Of a stretch of DNA of 64,000 bases, positions 36,231 to 45,816 are shown piece after piece. The translations under genes were made by a program, and so were the position numbers. Every line of letters starts with the position of its first letter. The first letter of the stretch is position 1. This DNA is from Burkholderia anthina (GTDB lineage: Bacteria; Pseudomonadota; Gammaproteobacteria; Burkholderiales; Burkholderiaceae): contig NZ_CM003768.1 in the NCBI RefSeq assembly GCF_001547525.1, forward strand, positions 3,348,001 through 3,412,000. The letters run 5' to 3'. Below the pieces are notes generated by a model. The model made no database searches, had not been told where the DNA came from, and saw nothing but the letters and a program-made list of their open reading frames with translations.

Positions 36231-36635
36231 ATGCTCAATAGAAAGTGGATCGCGGGTGCAGTCTGTGTCGCGGCGATGGCCGTATCGACGCTCGCGCGCG
36301 CCGAGGCGCGTGTGTTCTTCGTCGAGCCGAAGGACGGCGCGACGGTGTCGAGCCCCGTGCACGTGAAGTTCGGTCTCGAAGGCATGGCGCTCAAGCCTGC
36401 CGGCGACATGACCCCGGATACCGGTCATCATCACCTGCTGATCGACGGCAAGCCGGTGCCGAAGGGCGACGTGATTCCGGCGACCGACCATTCGCTGCAT
36501 TTCGGCAAGGCCCAGACCGAAACCGACGTGAAGTTGCCGCCCGGCCAGCACACGCTGACGCTCCAGCTCGGTGACGGCGCGCACCGTTCCTACGGTCCCG
36601 AATTGAGCTCAACGATCACGGTCAACGTGAAATAA
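36231..36635 (+). CDS. DUF4399 secreted protein
   Basis: 134 residues. Signal peptide ending in STLARA, then RVFFVEPKDGATVSSPVHVKFGLEGMALKPAGD, a His-rich TGHHHLLIDG and DHSLHFGKAQTETDVKLPPGQHTLTLQLGDGAH, the typical DUF4399 immunoglobulin-like fold. Periplasmic; function not established. AAGGAGGAAAC precedes the ATG. Confidence 0.88.
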   Translation: MLNRKWIAGAVCVAAMAVSTLARAEARVFFVEPKDGATVSSPVHVKFGLEGMALKPAGDMTPDTGHHHLLIDGKPVPKGDVIPATDHSLHFGKAQTETDVKLPPGQHTLTLQLGDGAHRSYGPELSSTITVNVK

Positions 36636-36901
36636 CCGCGGATTCCGCGCTGGCGCCCACGGCGCCGCGCGCGGGGTCTGCCGATCGGCCGGCCGCGGGC
36701 ATCCGGCCGGCATTCGCCCGTTTCCGCGGGCATGCAAACCGCGGCCCGCCTCCGCACCGGAAGCCGGCCGCGCCTTGCTCACGGCACCGCGCCGACACGC
36801 TTCGAGCGCGCCCCGCGGCGCTCGTCCATCCAGCCGAGCCGATGCCAGCGTCCGCGCCCGGTACAATGGGCGCTTCCGATTTCTCTCTTCGCCGTTTCCC
36901 C

Positions 36902-38851
36902 ATGTCGCTCTATTCCATTACCGGCGCGCAGCTCGCGTTCGGTCACGTCGCGTTGCTCGATCACGCGGATTTCTCGCTGGAAGCCGGCGAGCGGGTCGGC
37001 CTGATCGGCCGTAACGGCGCGGGCAAGTCGTCGCTGCTGAAGATCGTCGCCGGTCTTGCCAAGCCCGACGACGGGTTGATCACGCGCCAGCAGGAGCTCG
37101 TGACCGTCTACGTGCCGCAGGAGCCCGAATTCGAGCCGGGCGCGACGGTGTTCGACGCGGTCGCGTCGGGGCTGGCGCATACGCGCGAACTGCTCGAAGA
37201 ATACGATTCGATCGCGCACCGCCTCGCGGAGATACCGGAAGGCGCCGAGCACGATGCGCTGCTCGCGCGGATGAACGCGTTGCAGTCGTCGCTTGACGCG
37301 CACGACGCATGGAACTGGCGCACGCGCGTGTCGATGACGCTCGCGCAGATCGGCCTGCAGGACGGCGACGCCAGCGTCGACGCGCTGTCGGGCGGGATGC
37401 AGAAGCGCGTCGCGCTGGCGCGTGCGCTGGTGCTGCAGCCGGACGTGCTGCTGCTCGACGAACCGACCAACCACCTCGATTTCGACGGCATCCGCTGGCT
37501 CGAGGAGCTGCTCGTCGCGCAGCGCGCGGGCCTGCTGTTCATCACCCACGATCGCGCGTTTCTCGATCGCGTCGCGACGCGCATCGTCGAGCTCGATCGC
37601 GGCCGGCTGCTGTCGTATCCGGGTAATTTCTCGGCATACCAGACGCGCAAGGCGCAGCAGCTCGAAGTCGAGCGCGTGGAAAACGAGAAGTTCGACAAGC
37701 TGCTCGCGCAGGAAGAAGTGTGGATCCGCAAGGGCGTCGAAGCGCGCCGTACGCGCAGCGTCGGGCGCATCGCGCGGCTCGTGCAGATGCGCAACGAGCG
37801 CGCGGAGCGCCGCAATGCGCAGGGCAACGTGAAGCTCGACGTCGCGCAGGGCGAGAAGTCCGGCAAGATCGTCGCGGAGCTGACGGACGTGACGAAGCGC
37901 TACGGCGGCCGCACGGTGGTCGACCGCTTCTCGACGACGGTGATGCGCGGCGACAAGATCGGCTTCGTCGGCCCGAACGGCGCCGGCAAGACCACGCTGC
38001 TGAAGCTGATCCTCGGCGAGCTGAAGCCCGACGAAGGCACGGTGCGCACCGGCACGAACCTGCAGGTCGCGTATTTCGACCAGATGCGCGCGCAGCTCGA
38101 CCAGGAGAAGAGTCTGGCCGATACGATCAGCCCCGGCAGCGAATGGGTCGAGATCGGCGGCGTGCGCAAGCACGTGATGAGCTATCTCGGCGATTTCCTG
38201 TTCGCGCCGGAACGCGCGCGTTCGCCGGTGAAGTCGCTGTCGGGCGGCGAGCGCAACCGGCTGCTGCTCGCGCGCTTGTTCGCGCGTCCGGCCAACGTGC
38301 TGGTGCTCGACGAACCGACCAACGACCTCGACATCCCGACGCTCGAACTGCTCGAAGAGCTGCTGGCCGACTACGACGGCACGGTGCTGCTGGTCAGCCA
38401 CGATCGCGCGTTCCTCGACAACGTCGTGACCTCGGTGATCGCGGCGGAGGGCGACGGCAAGTGGCGCGAATACGTCGGCGGCTTCACCGACTGGCAGATC
38501 CAGAGCGAGCGCTCGGAGCAGCTCGCGCAGCAGGAAGCGGCGAAGCGCGCGGTCAAGGAGGCGGCGCCCGCGAAGGACGAACCGGCGAAGAGTGCGGCCG
38601 GCCGCAACGCGCAGCGCACGGTGAAGCTGTCGTTCAACGAGCAGCGCGAACTCGATTCGCTGCCGGAGAAGATCGCCGCGCTCGAAGCGGAGCAGAAGAC
38701 GATCAATGCGCAGCTCGAGGACGGCGCGATTTTCGCGAAGGATCCGCAGGAAGGCACGCGCCTGACCGAGCGGTTCGCGGCGATCGACGACGAATTGCTC
38801 GCCGCGCTCGAACGGTGGGAAACGCTCGAGGCGAAGCGCAAGCCGGCGTGA
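36902..38851 (+). CDS. uup: ABC-F ATPase Uup
   Basis: 649-residue soluble ABC-F protein with two nucleotide-binding domains: GRNGAGKSS / LSGGMQKRVALARAL / LLLDEPTNHLD and GPNGAGKTT / LSGGERNRLLLARLF / VLDEPTNDLD. The C-terminal 90 residues are a coiled coil (LSFNEQRELDSLPEKIAALEAEQKTINAQLE) characteristic of Uup. It binds ribosomes and DNA, and limits precise transposon excision in E. coli. Start MSLYSITGAQLAFG at 36902. Confidence 0.93.
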   Translation: MSLYSITGAQLAFGHVALLDHADFSLEAGERVGLIGRNGAGKSSLLKIVAGLAKPDDGLITRQQELVTVYVPQEPEFEPGATVFDAVASGLAHTRELLEEYDSIAHRLAEIPEGAEHDALLARMNALQSSLDAHDAWNWRTRVSMTLAQIGLQDGDASVDALSGGMQKRVALARALVLQPDVLLLDEPTNHLDFDGIRWLEELLVAQRAGLLFITHDRAFLDRVATRIVELDRGRLLSYPGNFSAYQTRKAQQLEVERVENEKFDKLLAQEEVWIRKGVEARRTRSVGRIARLVQMRNERAERRNAQGNVKLDVAQGEKSGKIVAELTDVTKRYGGRTVVDRFSTTVMRGDKIGFVGPNGAGKTTLLKLILGELKPDEGTVRTGTNLQVAYFDQMRAQLDQEKSLADTISPGSEWVEIGGVRKHVMSYLGDFLFAPERARSPVKSLSGGERNRLLLARLFARPANVLVLDEPTNDLDIPTLELLEELLADYDGTVLLVSHDRAFLDNVVTSVIAAEGDGKWREYVGGFTDWQIQSERSEQLAQQEAAKRAVKEAAPAKDEPAKSAAGRNAQRTVKLSFNEQRELDSLPEKIAALEAEQKTINAQLEDGAIFAKDPQEGTRLTERFAAIDDELLAALERWETLEAKRKPA

Positions 38852-39006
38852 CGCGCACGGCGGGTGCCGATCCCGAGATTGGCGCGCCACGCGGAACCAG
38901 TAAAATACCGCGCGTCCAGGGTCGCGCCGCGCACGCCGCGCGCCCGCTTTCGGAGCAGTCCAAGCACACCGTTGTTTCGATTCGCTTTTTTACGGAACTC
39001 AACGTT

Positions 39007-39045
39007 TTGTCCACGACGTTATCCACACGAGGTGTGGACAACGTC
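39007..39045. promoter_or_regulatory. DnaA-box cluster in a palindrome upstream of parE
   Basis: Three DnaA-box-like 9-mers: TTGTCCACG (39007-39015), the consensus TTATCCACA (39019-39027) and TGTGGACAA inverted (39033-39041). The last two form a 31-bp palindrome (39015-39045) with loop GAG and one mismatch. It lies 27-65 bp ahead of the parE ATG. Confidence 0.6.
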
Positions 39046-39071
39046 CCGATGAATGACGAAATTCAGCGCCT

Positions 39072-41054
39072 ATGTCAACGAAGAAACCCAGCGCGGCCTA
39101 TAGCGAAGCATCGATCAAGGTGCTCAAGGGTCTCGAGCCGGTCAAGCAGCGGCCCGGCATGTACACCCGTACCGAGAATCCGCTGCACATCATCCAGGAA
39201 GTCATCGACAACGCGTCCGACGAGGCGCTCGGCGGCTACGGCAAGCAGATCACGGTCACGCTGCATGCGGACCAGTCGGTCTCGGTCGAGGACGACGGCC
39301 GCGGTATCCCGTTCGGCATGCATCCCGAAGAGGGCGTGCCGGTCGTCGAGATCGTGTTCACGCGCCTGCACGCGGGCGGCAAGTTCGACAAGGCCGCGGG
39401 CGGCGCCTATACGTTCTCGGGCGGCTTGCACGGCGTCGGCGTGTCGGTGACGAACGCCCTCGCGACGCGTCTGGACGTGACGGTCTGGCGCGACGGCAAG
39501 ATCGCCGAGCTCGGCTTCGCCGACGGCGACGTCGTGAAGCCGCTCGCCACGCAGGCGGCGGGCCGCGGCGAGAAGAAATCCGGCACGCGCGTGCAGGTGT
39601 GGCCGAATCCGAAGTACTTCGATTCGCCGAACCTGCCGCTCGGCGAGCTGCAGCGCCTGCTGCGCTCGAAGGCCGTGCTGCTGCCGGGCGTCGAGGTCGT
39701 GCTCGTCAACGAAAAGACGGGCGAGCGCCAGACCTGGAAGTATGAAGACGGCCTGCGCGGCTACCTGCTCGACGAAATGAACGGCAGCGAGCTGCTGATC
39801 CCGCTGTTCGAAGGCGAGCGCTTCGCCGACTCGCGTTCGACCGACGAAACCTTCGCCGAGGGCGAGGGCGCGTCGTGGGTCGTCGCATGGAGCGAGGAAG
39901 GCTCGCTCGTGCGCGAGTCGTACGTGAACCTGATCCCGACGCCGGCCGGCGGCACGCACGAGTCGGGGCTGCGCGACGGCCTGTACCAGGCGGTGAAGAG
40001 CTTCGTCGAACTGCACAACCTGCAGCCGAAGGGCGTGAAGCTGCTCGCGGAAGACGTGTTCGCGCGCGTGTCGTTCGTGCTGTCGGCGAAGGTGCTCGAT
40101 CCGCAGTTCCAGGGGCAGATCAAGGAGCGGCTGAACAGCCGCGACGCGGTGAAGCTCGTGTCGTCGTTCTCGCGTCCGGCGCTCGAACTGTGGTTGAACC
40201 AGCACGTCGAGCACGGCAAGAAGCTCGCCGAACTCGTGATCAAGCAAGCGCAGGCGCGCACGCGCGCGGGCCAGAAGGTCGAGAAGCGCAAGAGCTCGGG
40301 CGTCGCGGTGCTGCCCGGCAAGCTGACCGATTGCGAGACGGAAGATATCGCGCGCAACGAACTGTTTCTCGTCGAGGGCGACTCGGCGGGCGGCTCCGCG
40401 AAAATGGGCCGCGACAAGGAATACCAGGCGATCCTGCCGCTGCGCGGCAAGGTGCTGAACACATGGGAAACCGAGCGCGACCGCCTGTTCGCGAACAACG
40501 AGGTGCACGACATCTCGGTCGCGATCGGCGTCGATCCGCACAGCCCGGACGACACCGTCGACCTGTCGAACCTGCGCTACGGCAAGATCTGCATCCTGTC
40601 GGACGCGGACGTCGACGGCTCGCACATCCAGGTGCTGCTGCTCACGCTGTTCTTCAAGCATTTCCCGCAACTGATCGAGCGCGGCCACGTGTACGTCGCG
40701 CGCCCGCCGCTGTTTCGCGTCGATGCGCCCGCGCGCGGCAAGAAGCCCGCGCAGAAGCTCTATGCGCTCGACGACGGCGAGCTCGAAGCGATCCTCGACA
40801 AGCTGCGCAAGGACGGCGTGCGCGACACGCAGTGGAGCATCAGCCGCTTCAAGGGCCTCGGCGAAATGAGCGCCGAGCAGCTGTGGGACACGACGATGAA
40901 TCCCGACACGCGCCGCCTGATGCCGGTGAAGCTCGGCGAGCTCGACTACGAGGCGACCGTCGCGCGGATGACGATGCTGATGGGCAAGGGCGAGGCAGCC
41001 GCGCGGCGCGGCTGGCTCGAGGAAAAGGGCAACGAAGTCGAAGCGGACATTTAG
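39072..41054 (+). CDS. parE: DNA topoisomerase IV subunit B
   Basis: ATPase subunit of the chromosome decatenase. 660 residues: GHKL ATP site EVIDNASDEALGGYG and DDGRGIPFGMHPEEGVP, transducer, TOPRIM with VEGDSAGGSAKMGRD and DADVDGSHIQVLLLTLFF, and the end motif FKGLGEMSAEQLWDTTMNP. The length fits ParE rather than GyrB, which is longer. No clear ribosome site at the ATG; an out-of-frame ATG at 39049 is ignored. parC follows after 179 bp. Confidence 0.96.
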   Translation: MSTKKPSAAYSEASIKVLKGLEPVKQRPGMYTRTENPLHIIQEVIDNASDEALGGYGKQITVTLHADQSVSVEDDGRGIPFGMHPEEGVPVVEIVFTRLHAGGKFDKAAGGAYTFSGGLHGVGVSVTNALATRLDVTVWRDGKIAELGFADGDVVKPLATQAAGRGEKKSGTRVQVWPNPKYFDSPNLPLGELQRLLRSKAVLLPGVEVVLVNEKTGERQTWKYEDGLRGYLLDEMNGSELLIPLFEGERFADSRSTDETFAEGEGASWVVAWSEEGSLVRESYVNLIPTPAGGTHESGLRDGLYQAVKSFVELHNLQPKGVKLLAEDVFARVSFVLSAKVLDPQFQGQIKERLNSRDAVKLVSSFSRPALELWLNQHVEHGKKLAELVIKQAQARTRAGQKVEKRKSSGVAVLPGKLTDCETEDIARNELFLVEGDSAGGSAKMGRDKEYQAILPLRGKVLNTWETERDRLFANNEVHDISVAIGVDPHSPDDTVDLSNLRYGKICILSDADVDGSHIQVLLLTLFFKHFPQLIERGHVYVARPPLFRVDAPARGKKPAQKLYALDDGELEAILDKLRKDGVRDTQWSISRFKGLGEMSAEQLWDTTMNPDTRRLMPVKLGELDYEATVARMTMLMGKGEAAARRGWLEEKGNEVEADI

Positions 41055-41165
41055 TGCAGTGTTCGACGCCAATCGGCACTGATGCGCGGCGGCTTCGCGC
41101 CCGTGGCGGCGTCGCAAACGCGCATCCGCTGGCGCATCAGCACCGCTTGACATCGAACACTGCAC
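41054..41165. repeat. Nested inverted repeat between parE and parC
   Basis: GTGCAGTGTTCGA (41054-41066) is mirrored by TCGAACACTGCAC (41153-41165), and inside it CTGATGCGC (41079-41087) by GCGCATCAG (41132-41140). The segments between also pair partly. The structure begins at the last base of the parE stop codon. Confidence 0.75.
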
Positions 41166-41233
41166 CGCCGCTTCCGCGCGGCCGGGGATGACGCCCGGCC
41201 CGGCCTCACGCCACTTACGAATACGGAATTCAG

Positions 41234-43555
41234 ATGGACGACAACACTTCCGATCTCTTCGCCAGCCCCGACGCGCCCGAGAGCGACGCGCTGACGCTCG
41301 GCAACTACGCGGAGCAGGCATATCTCAGCTACGCGGTCAGCGTCGTGAAAAGCCGCGCGCTGCCCGACGTCTGCGACGGCCAGAAGCCGGTGCAGCGCCG
41401 GATCCTGTTCGCGATGAACGAAATGGGCCTGGGGCCCGACGCGAAGCCGGTGAAGTCGGCGCGCGTGGTCGGCGACGTGCTCGGTAAATACCACCCGCAC
41501 GGCGACCAGTCGGCGTACGACGCGCTCGTGCGGCTCGCGCAGGATTTCTCGCTGCGCTATCCGCTGATCGACGGGCAGGGCAACTTCGGCTCGCGCGACG
41601 GCGACGGCGCGGCGGCGATGCGTTACACCGAGGCGCGGCTCACGCCGATCTCGAAGCTGCTGCTCGACGAAATCGACCAGGGTACGGTCGACTTCATGCC
41701 GAACTACGACGGTTCGTTCGAGGAGCCGAAGACGCTGCCGAGCCGCATGCCGTTCGTGCTGCTGAACGGTGCATCGGGCATCGCGGTCGGCCTCGCCACC
41801 GAAATCCCGTCGCACAACCTGCGCGAAGTCGCGGCCGCGGCGGTCGCGCTGATCCGCAATCCGAAGCTCACGCACGCGGAGCTGATGAACCTGATTCCCG
41901 GCCCGGATTTCCCCGGCGGCGGCCAGATCATCTCGAGCGACACCGAAATCTCGGCGGCGTACGAAACGGGCCGCGGCAGCCTGAAGGTGCGTGCGAAGTG
42001 GAAGATCGAGGATCTCGCGCGCGGCCAGTGGCAGCTCGTCGTGACCGAGCTGCCGCCGAACACGTCGGGCCAGAAGGTGCTCGAGGAAATCGAGGAGCTG
42101 ACCAATCCGAAGCTCAAGCTCGGCAAGAAGACGCTGACGCCCGAGCAGCTGAACACGAAGAAGGCGATGCTCGACCTGCTCGACGCGGTGCGCGACGAGT
42201 CGGGCAAGGAAGCGGCCGTGCGGCTCGTGTTCGAGCCGAAGTCGCGCACGATCGACCAGACGGAATTCGTGAACACGCTGCTCGCGTACACGAGCCTCGA
42301 ATCGAACGCGACGCTGAACCTCGTGATGATCGGCGCCGACGGCCGGCCGGGCCAGAAGGGCCTGCTGACGATCCTCGACGAATGGGTGAAGTTCCGCCAG
42401 TTGACGATGACGCGCCGTTGCCGCCATCGTCTCGCGAAGGTCGACGATCGCATCCACATCCTCGAAGGGCGGATGATCGTCTTCCTGAACATCGACGAGG
42501 TGATCCGCATCATCCGCGAGTCGGACGAGCCGAAGGCCGCGCTGATGAGTGCGTTCGGCCTCAGCGAGCGGCAGGCCGAGGACATCCTCGAAATCCGGTT
42601 GCGCCAGCTCGCGCGGCTCGAGAAGATCAAGATCGAGAAGGAACTCGAAGGGCTGCGCGACGAGAAGGCGAAGCTCGAGGAACTGCTCGCGAACGAAAGC
42701 GCGATGAAGCGGCTGATGATCAAGGAGATCGAGGCCGATGCGAAGCAGTACGGCGACGATCGCCGCACGCTGATCCAGCAGGAAAAGCGCGCGACGTTCG
42801 AGGCGAAGGTGGTCGACGAGCCGGTGACGGTGGTCGTGTCGCAGAAGGGCTGGGTGCGCGCGCTGAAGGGCCACGGGCTCGATCCGGCCGGCTTCACGTT
42901 CAAGGCGGGCGACCACCTGTACGCGGCGTTCCAGTGCCGCACGCCGGATCGCCTGATCGCGTGGGGCAGCAGCGGCCGCGTGTACTCGGTCGACGTGGCG
43001 GTGCTGCCGGGCGGGCGCGGCGACGGCGTGCCGGTCACGTCGCTGATCGAGCTCGAATCGGGCTCGCACCTGATGCACTACTACGCGGCGCCGGCCGACC
43101 AGCAACTGCTGCTCGCGTCGAGCAATGGCTTCGGCTTCCTCGCGAAGGTCGGCGACATGGTGAGCCGCGTGAAGGCCGGCAAGTCGTTCATGACGATCGA
43201 TGCGGGTGCGGTGCCGCTCGCGCCGATGCCGGTGCTGCCGAACGCGACGCAGGTCGCGTGCCTGTCGAGCGGCGGGCGCCTGCTGGTGTTCGGGATGGAC
43301 GAAATGAAGACGCTGTCCGGCGGCGGCCGCGGCGTGATCCTGATGGCGCTCGACGACAAGGAAACGCTCGTGCAGGCGCTGGCGATCGATCCGGCCGGCG
43401 TCGTGCTGATCGGCACGGGCCGCGGCGGCAAGGTGCAGGACGAGACGCTGTCGTACGCGGGGCTCGCGCCGCACATCGGCAAGCGCGCTCGCAAGGGCCG
43501 CGCGCCGGACACGAAGCTCAAGGTCGTCACCGAGCTGCGTCCGCTGCTCGGCTGA
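41234..43555 (+). CDS. parC: DNA topoisomerase IV subunit A
   Basis: DNA-cleaving subunit of topoisomerase IV, 773 residues. Active-site Tyr131 in [13 protein letters not shown]; the quinolone region reads [21 protein letters not shown], with Asp-Gln at the usual Ser/Glu-like positions to be checked by alignment. The C-terminal beta-pinwheel (about 500-773) lacks the long acidic tail of GyrA. It makes a complex with ParE upstream. A strong terminator lies 54 bases downstream. Confidence 0.96.
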   Translation: MDDNTSDLFASPDAPESDALTLGNYAEQAYLSYAVSVVKSRALPDVCDGQKPVQRRILFAMNEMGLGPDAKPVKSARVVGDVLGKYHPHGDQSAYDALVRLAQDFSLRYPLIDGQGNFGSRDGDGAAAMRYTEARLTPISKLLLDEIDQGTVDFMPNYDGSFEEPKTLPSRMPFVLLNGASGIAVGLATEIPSHNLREVAAAAVALIRNPKLTHAELMNLIPGPDFPGGGQIISSDTEISAAYETGRGSLKVRAKWKIEDLARGQWQLVVTELPPNTSGQKVLEEIEELTNPKLKLGKKTLTPEQLNTKKAMLDLLDAVRDESGKEAAVRLVFEPKSRTIDQTEFVNTLLAYTSLESNATLNLVMIGADGRPGQKGLLTILDEWVKFRQLTMTRRCRHRLAKVDDRIHILEGRMIVFLNIDEVIRIIRESDEPKAALMSAFGLSERQAEDILEIRLRQLARLEKIKIEKELEGLRDEKAKLEELLANESAMKRLMIKEIEADAKQYGDDRRTLIQQEKRATFEAKVVDEPVTVVVSQKGWVRALKGHGLDPAGFTFKAGDHLYAAFQCRTPDRLIAWGSSGRVYSVDVAVLPGGRGDGVPVTSLIELESGSHLMHYYAAPADQQLLLASSNGFGFLAKVGDMVSRVKAGKSFMTIDAGAVPLAPMPVLPNATQVACLSSGGRLLVFGMDEMKTLSGGGRGVILMALDDKETLVQALAIDPAGVVLIGTGRGGKVQDETLSYAGLAPHIGKRARKGRAPDTKLKVVTELRPLLG

Positions 43556-43608
43556 CGTCGCGCGATCGTCCGGATCGTCCGGAACATCCTGGTCAGCCAC
43601 GGTCGCAG

Positions 43609-43643
43609 GCCGCACGTCCGCTTCGGCGGGCGTGCGGCTTTTT
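43609..43643 (+). terminator. Terminator after parC
   Basis: A 13-bp stem, GCCGCACGTCCGC with GCGGGCGTGCGGC (one G-U), TTCG loop, followed by TTTTT. Confidence 0.9.
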
Positions 43644-43817
43644 ACTTTCGCGTCGGGATTCGGGCAAGCAAGCGTGGCGCCGTCACGCGCAACTTGCAAA
43701 ATAATGTGAAATCGCGCCGCGGGCCTGAACCGCGACGCGGCGGGCGGGTCGAACGTCGCTCGATGCCGCGTGCGACGCGGCCGTTCGCTGCACCCCACTC
43801 ATCACAGGATCGTCCTC

Positions 43818-44276
43818 ATGTCCCACGCCATTGCCGTCGCGCTGTTTCTTCATCTGCTGGCCGTCGCCGTGTGGGTGGGCGGGATGGTCTTCGCACACTT
43901 CTGCCTGCGCCCGGCGCTGTCCGACCTGTCGCCGCAGCTGCGCTTGCCGCTGATCGAGGGCGTGTTCGGCCGGTTCTTCAACTGGGTTTCAGGGGCCGTG
44001 ATCGTGATCCTGCTGTCCGGCGGCTTCCTGCTGATGAGCTTCGGCGGCGCGCATGCGACGTGGTCGCTGCATGCGATGGCGGGGCTCGGCGTCGTGATGA
44101 TGCTGATCTTCGGGCACATCCGCTTCGCGCTGTTTCCGCGCATCCGCCGTGCGGTGCAGGCGCAAAACTGGCCGGACGGCGCGCGCGCGGTGAACGCGAT
44201 GCGCCTGCTCGTCGTCGTGAATCTCGTGCTCGGCGTCGTCACGATCGGCGCGGCCGTGCTGTCGCGCGGTTTCTGA
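43818..44276 (+). CDS. CopD-like membrane protein
   Basis: 152 residues, four membrane helices: AVALFLHLLAVAVWVGGMVFAHF, WVSGAVIVILLSGGFLLMSFG, HAMAGLGVVMMLIFGHIRFALF and LVVVNLVLGVVTIGAAVLS. The conserved His in HLLAVAVWVGG is typical of CopD/heme-binding four-helix membrane proteins. Copper or heme role unproven. AGGA lies upstream of the start. Confidence 0.82.
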   Translation: MSHAIAVALFLHLLAVAVWVGGMVFAHFCLRPALSDLSPQLRLPLIEGVFGRFFNWVSGAVIVILLSGGFLLMSFGGAHATWSLHAMAGLGVVMMLIFGHIRFALFPRIRRAVQAQNWPDGARAVNAMRLLVVVNLVLGVVTIGAAVLSRGF

Positions 44277-44327
44277 CCGGCCGGCGTCAGGCCGCTGCCC
44301 TTCGTCGCGGGCCGGCGGCACGCGCCG

Positions 44328-45212
44328 CTACGCCGCCAGCATCGCATCGAGCAGCCATGAACCGGCCGGGCCGAGCGGCCGGTTGCGCGACCAGACCGCA
44401 TCCACCCGCACGCGGCGAGGCCACCCGCGTGCACGCAGCTCGCACAGGCGGTCGCGCGCGAAGTGTTCGACCATCCAGCGCGGCAGCTCCGCCCAGCCGA
44501 ACCCCAGTACCGCCATCTCCAGCAGCATCAGGTAGCTCGGCGCCAGCCAGTGCTGCGTGCCGACGACGATCCGGTCGTCGGTGCCGCGGCTTTCGGTCGT
44601 CACGTAGGTATTGAGGCGCAGTTCGCGCACGTCGCGCAGCGCCGCATGCGGCACCTCGGCGTCGCCGTATTCGGCGAGCGCATGCGTGCGGCCGACGAAC
44701 AGCCCGATCTCCGATTCCTCCGCCACCGTCGCCGCGCCGATATCGGCCGGGTAGGCCGCGCGCGCGGCCATCAGCCCGAGTTGCGCGCGGCCTTGCTGGA
44801 TCAGGTCGAGCACGTCGTCGTGCTCGGCGATCTGGCATTCGAGTTCGAGCGCCGGAAAGCGCCGTTCGAGCGCCATCAACGTTTCCTCGTAGCGCTTCGA
44901 CTGGTACGTATCGGACACGACGAGCGTGAGCCGCGCTTCCTCGCCGCGCGCGAGCCGGGCGGCCGTGCGATCGATCGCCGCGCTGGCCTCGAGCGCGCGC
45001 TGCACCTGCGGCAGTAGCGCGCGGCCGGCCTCGGTGAGCGTCGGCGCGCGCGTCGAGCGATCGAACAACTGCACGCCGAGATCGATTTCGAGATTCGCGA
45101 TCGCTTCCGACACCGTCGACTGACGCTTGCCGAGCTTGCGGGCGGCGGCCGTAAACGAGCCGAGCAGCGCCGCTTCGACGAAGGCGAGCAGGGCTTCGGG
45201 GGCGTGGTGCAT
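44328..45212 (-). CDS. LysR-family regulator next to a PACE exporter
   Basis: 294 residues with HTH SFTAAARKLGKRQSTVSEAIANLE and a LysR effector domain. Divergent from the PACE transporter, with a 15-bp palindrome between them. Adjacent LysR regulators (such as AceR) control PACE genes, so this protein probably activates or represses that exporter. The inducer is unknown. Confidence 0.92.
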   Translation of the reverse strand: MHHAPEALLAFVEAALLGSFTAAARKLGKRQSTVSEAIANLEIDLGVQLFDRSTRAPTLTEAGRALLPQVQRALEASAAIDRTAARLARGEEARLTLVVSDTYQSKRYEETLMALERRFPALELECQIAEHDDVLDLIQQGRAQLGLMAARAAYPADIGAATVAEESEIGLFVGRTHALAEYGDAEVPHAALRDVRELRLNTYVTTESRGTDDRIVVGTQHWLAPSYLMLLEMAVLGFGWAELPRWMVEHFARDRLCELRARGWPRRVRVDAVWSRNRPLGPAGSWLLDAMLAA

Positions 45213-45234
45213 GCGGTGCTCCGGGCAGCGTTAT

Positions 45235-45249
45235 ATCGGTAAAACCGAT
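45235..45249. promoter_or_regulatory. ATCGGT-AAA-ACCGAT palindrome, LysR operator candidate
   Basis: A perfect 6-bp inverted repeat with a 3-base centre, containing the T-N11-A LysR motif, 23 bp upstream of the LysR start and 76 bp from the PACE ATG. Confidence 0.6.
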
Positions 45250-45324
45250 GATATCAAACTGGATTGGTACGGTATCGCCGATCAGAATGGCCGGCATGGA
45301 TCAGCTAACGCATGGGAGTGCATC

Positions 45325-45771
45325 ATGAAACAGATCAACAAAACGGTGACGGAGCGGCTGCTGCACGCGCTGACGTTCGAACTGGTGGCGATCGCGCTGT
45401 GCGCGCCGATCGGCGCGTGGCTGCTCGACATGCCGGTGTCGCACGTCGGCGTGCTGACGGTGATGGTGTCGCTGATCGCGATGGCGTGGAACATGACCTT
45501 CAACGCGCTGTTCGACCGCTTCGAGCGGCGCGCCGGGTTATCGCGCACGCTCGGCATGCGGATCGCGCACGCGGTGACGTTCGAGCTCGGCCTCGTCGCG
45601 ATGGTGGTGCCGGTTGCCGCGTGGTGGCTGAACGTGAGCGTCGTCGAGGCGCTGCTGCTCGACCTCGGCATCGTGCTGTTCTTCCTGCCCTACACGTTCT
45701 GCTTCAACCTCGCGTACGACGCGCTGCGCGCCCGCTGGATGGCACGCCGGGTCGCCGTGCAGGCCGGTTGA
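45325..45771 (+). CDS. PACE-family efflux transporter
   Basis: 148-residue inner-membrane exporter made of two bacterial transmembrane pair domains: ERLLHALTFELVAIALCAPIGAW with WNMTFNALFDRFERR, then MRIAHAVTFELGLVAMVVPVAAWW with CFNLAYDALRARW. The paired HAxxFE and FNxxYD motifs are the PACE signature (AceI). Exports chlorhexidine-like biocides or polyamines in known members; substrate here inferred. Confidence 0.92.
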   Translation: MKQINKTVTERLLHALTFELVAIALCAPIGAWLLDMPVSHVGVLTVMVSLIAMAWNMTFNALFDRFERRAGLSRTLGMRIAHAVTFELGLVAMVVPVAAWWLNVSVVEALLLDLGIVLFFLPYTFCFNLAYDALRARWMARRVAVQAG

Positions 45772-45816
45772 GGCGGCAACGCGGGCCGCGCCGGGCAGGG
45801 CGACGGCCGCCGCCCG

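Noticed and set aside
36779..38890. 703-codon antisense frame opposite uup
   Set aside because: Shadow of an ABC-F gene in high-GC DNA.
39049..39071. Upstream ATG as parE start
   Set aside because: Out of frame with parE.
41051..43798. 915-codon antisense frame opposite parC
   Set aside because: Low-complexity shadow of parC, no domain.
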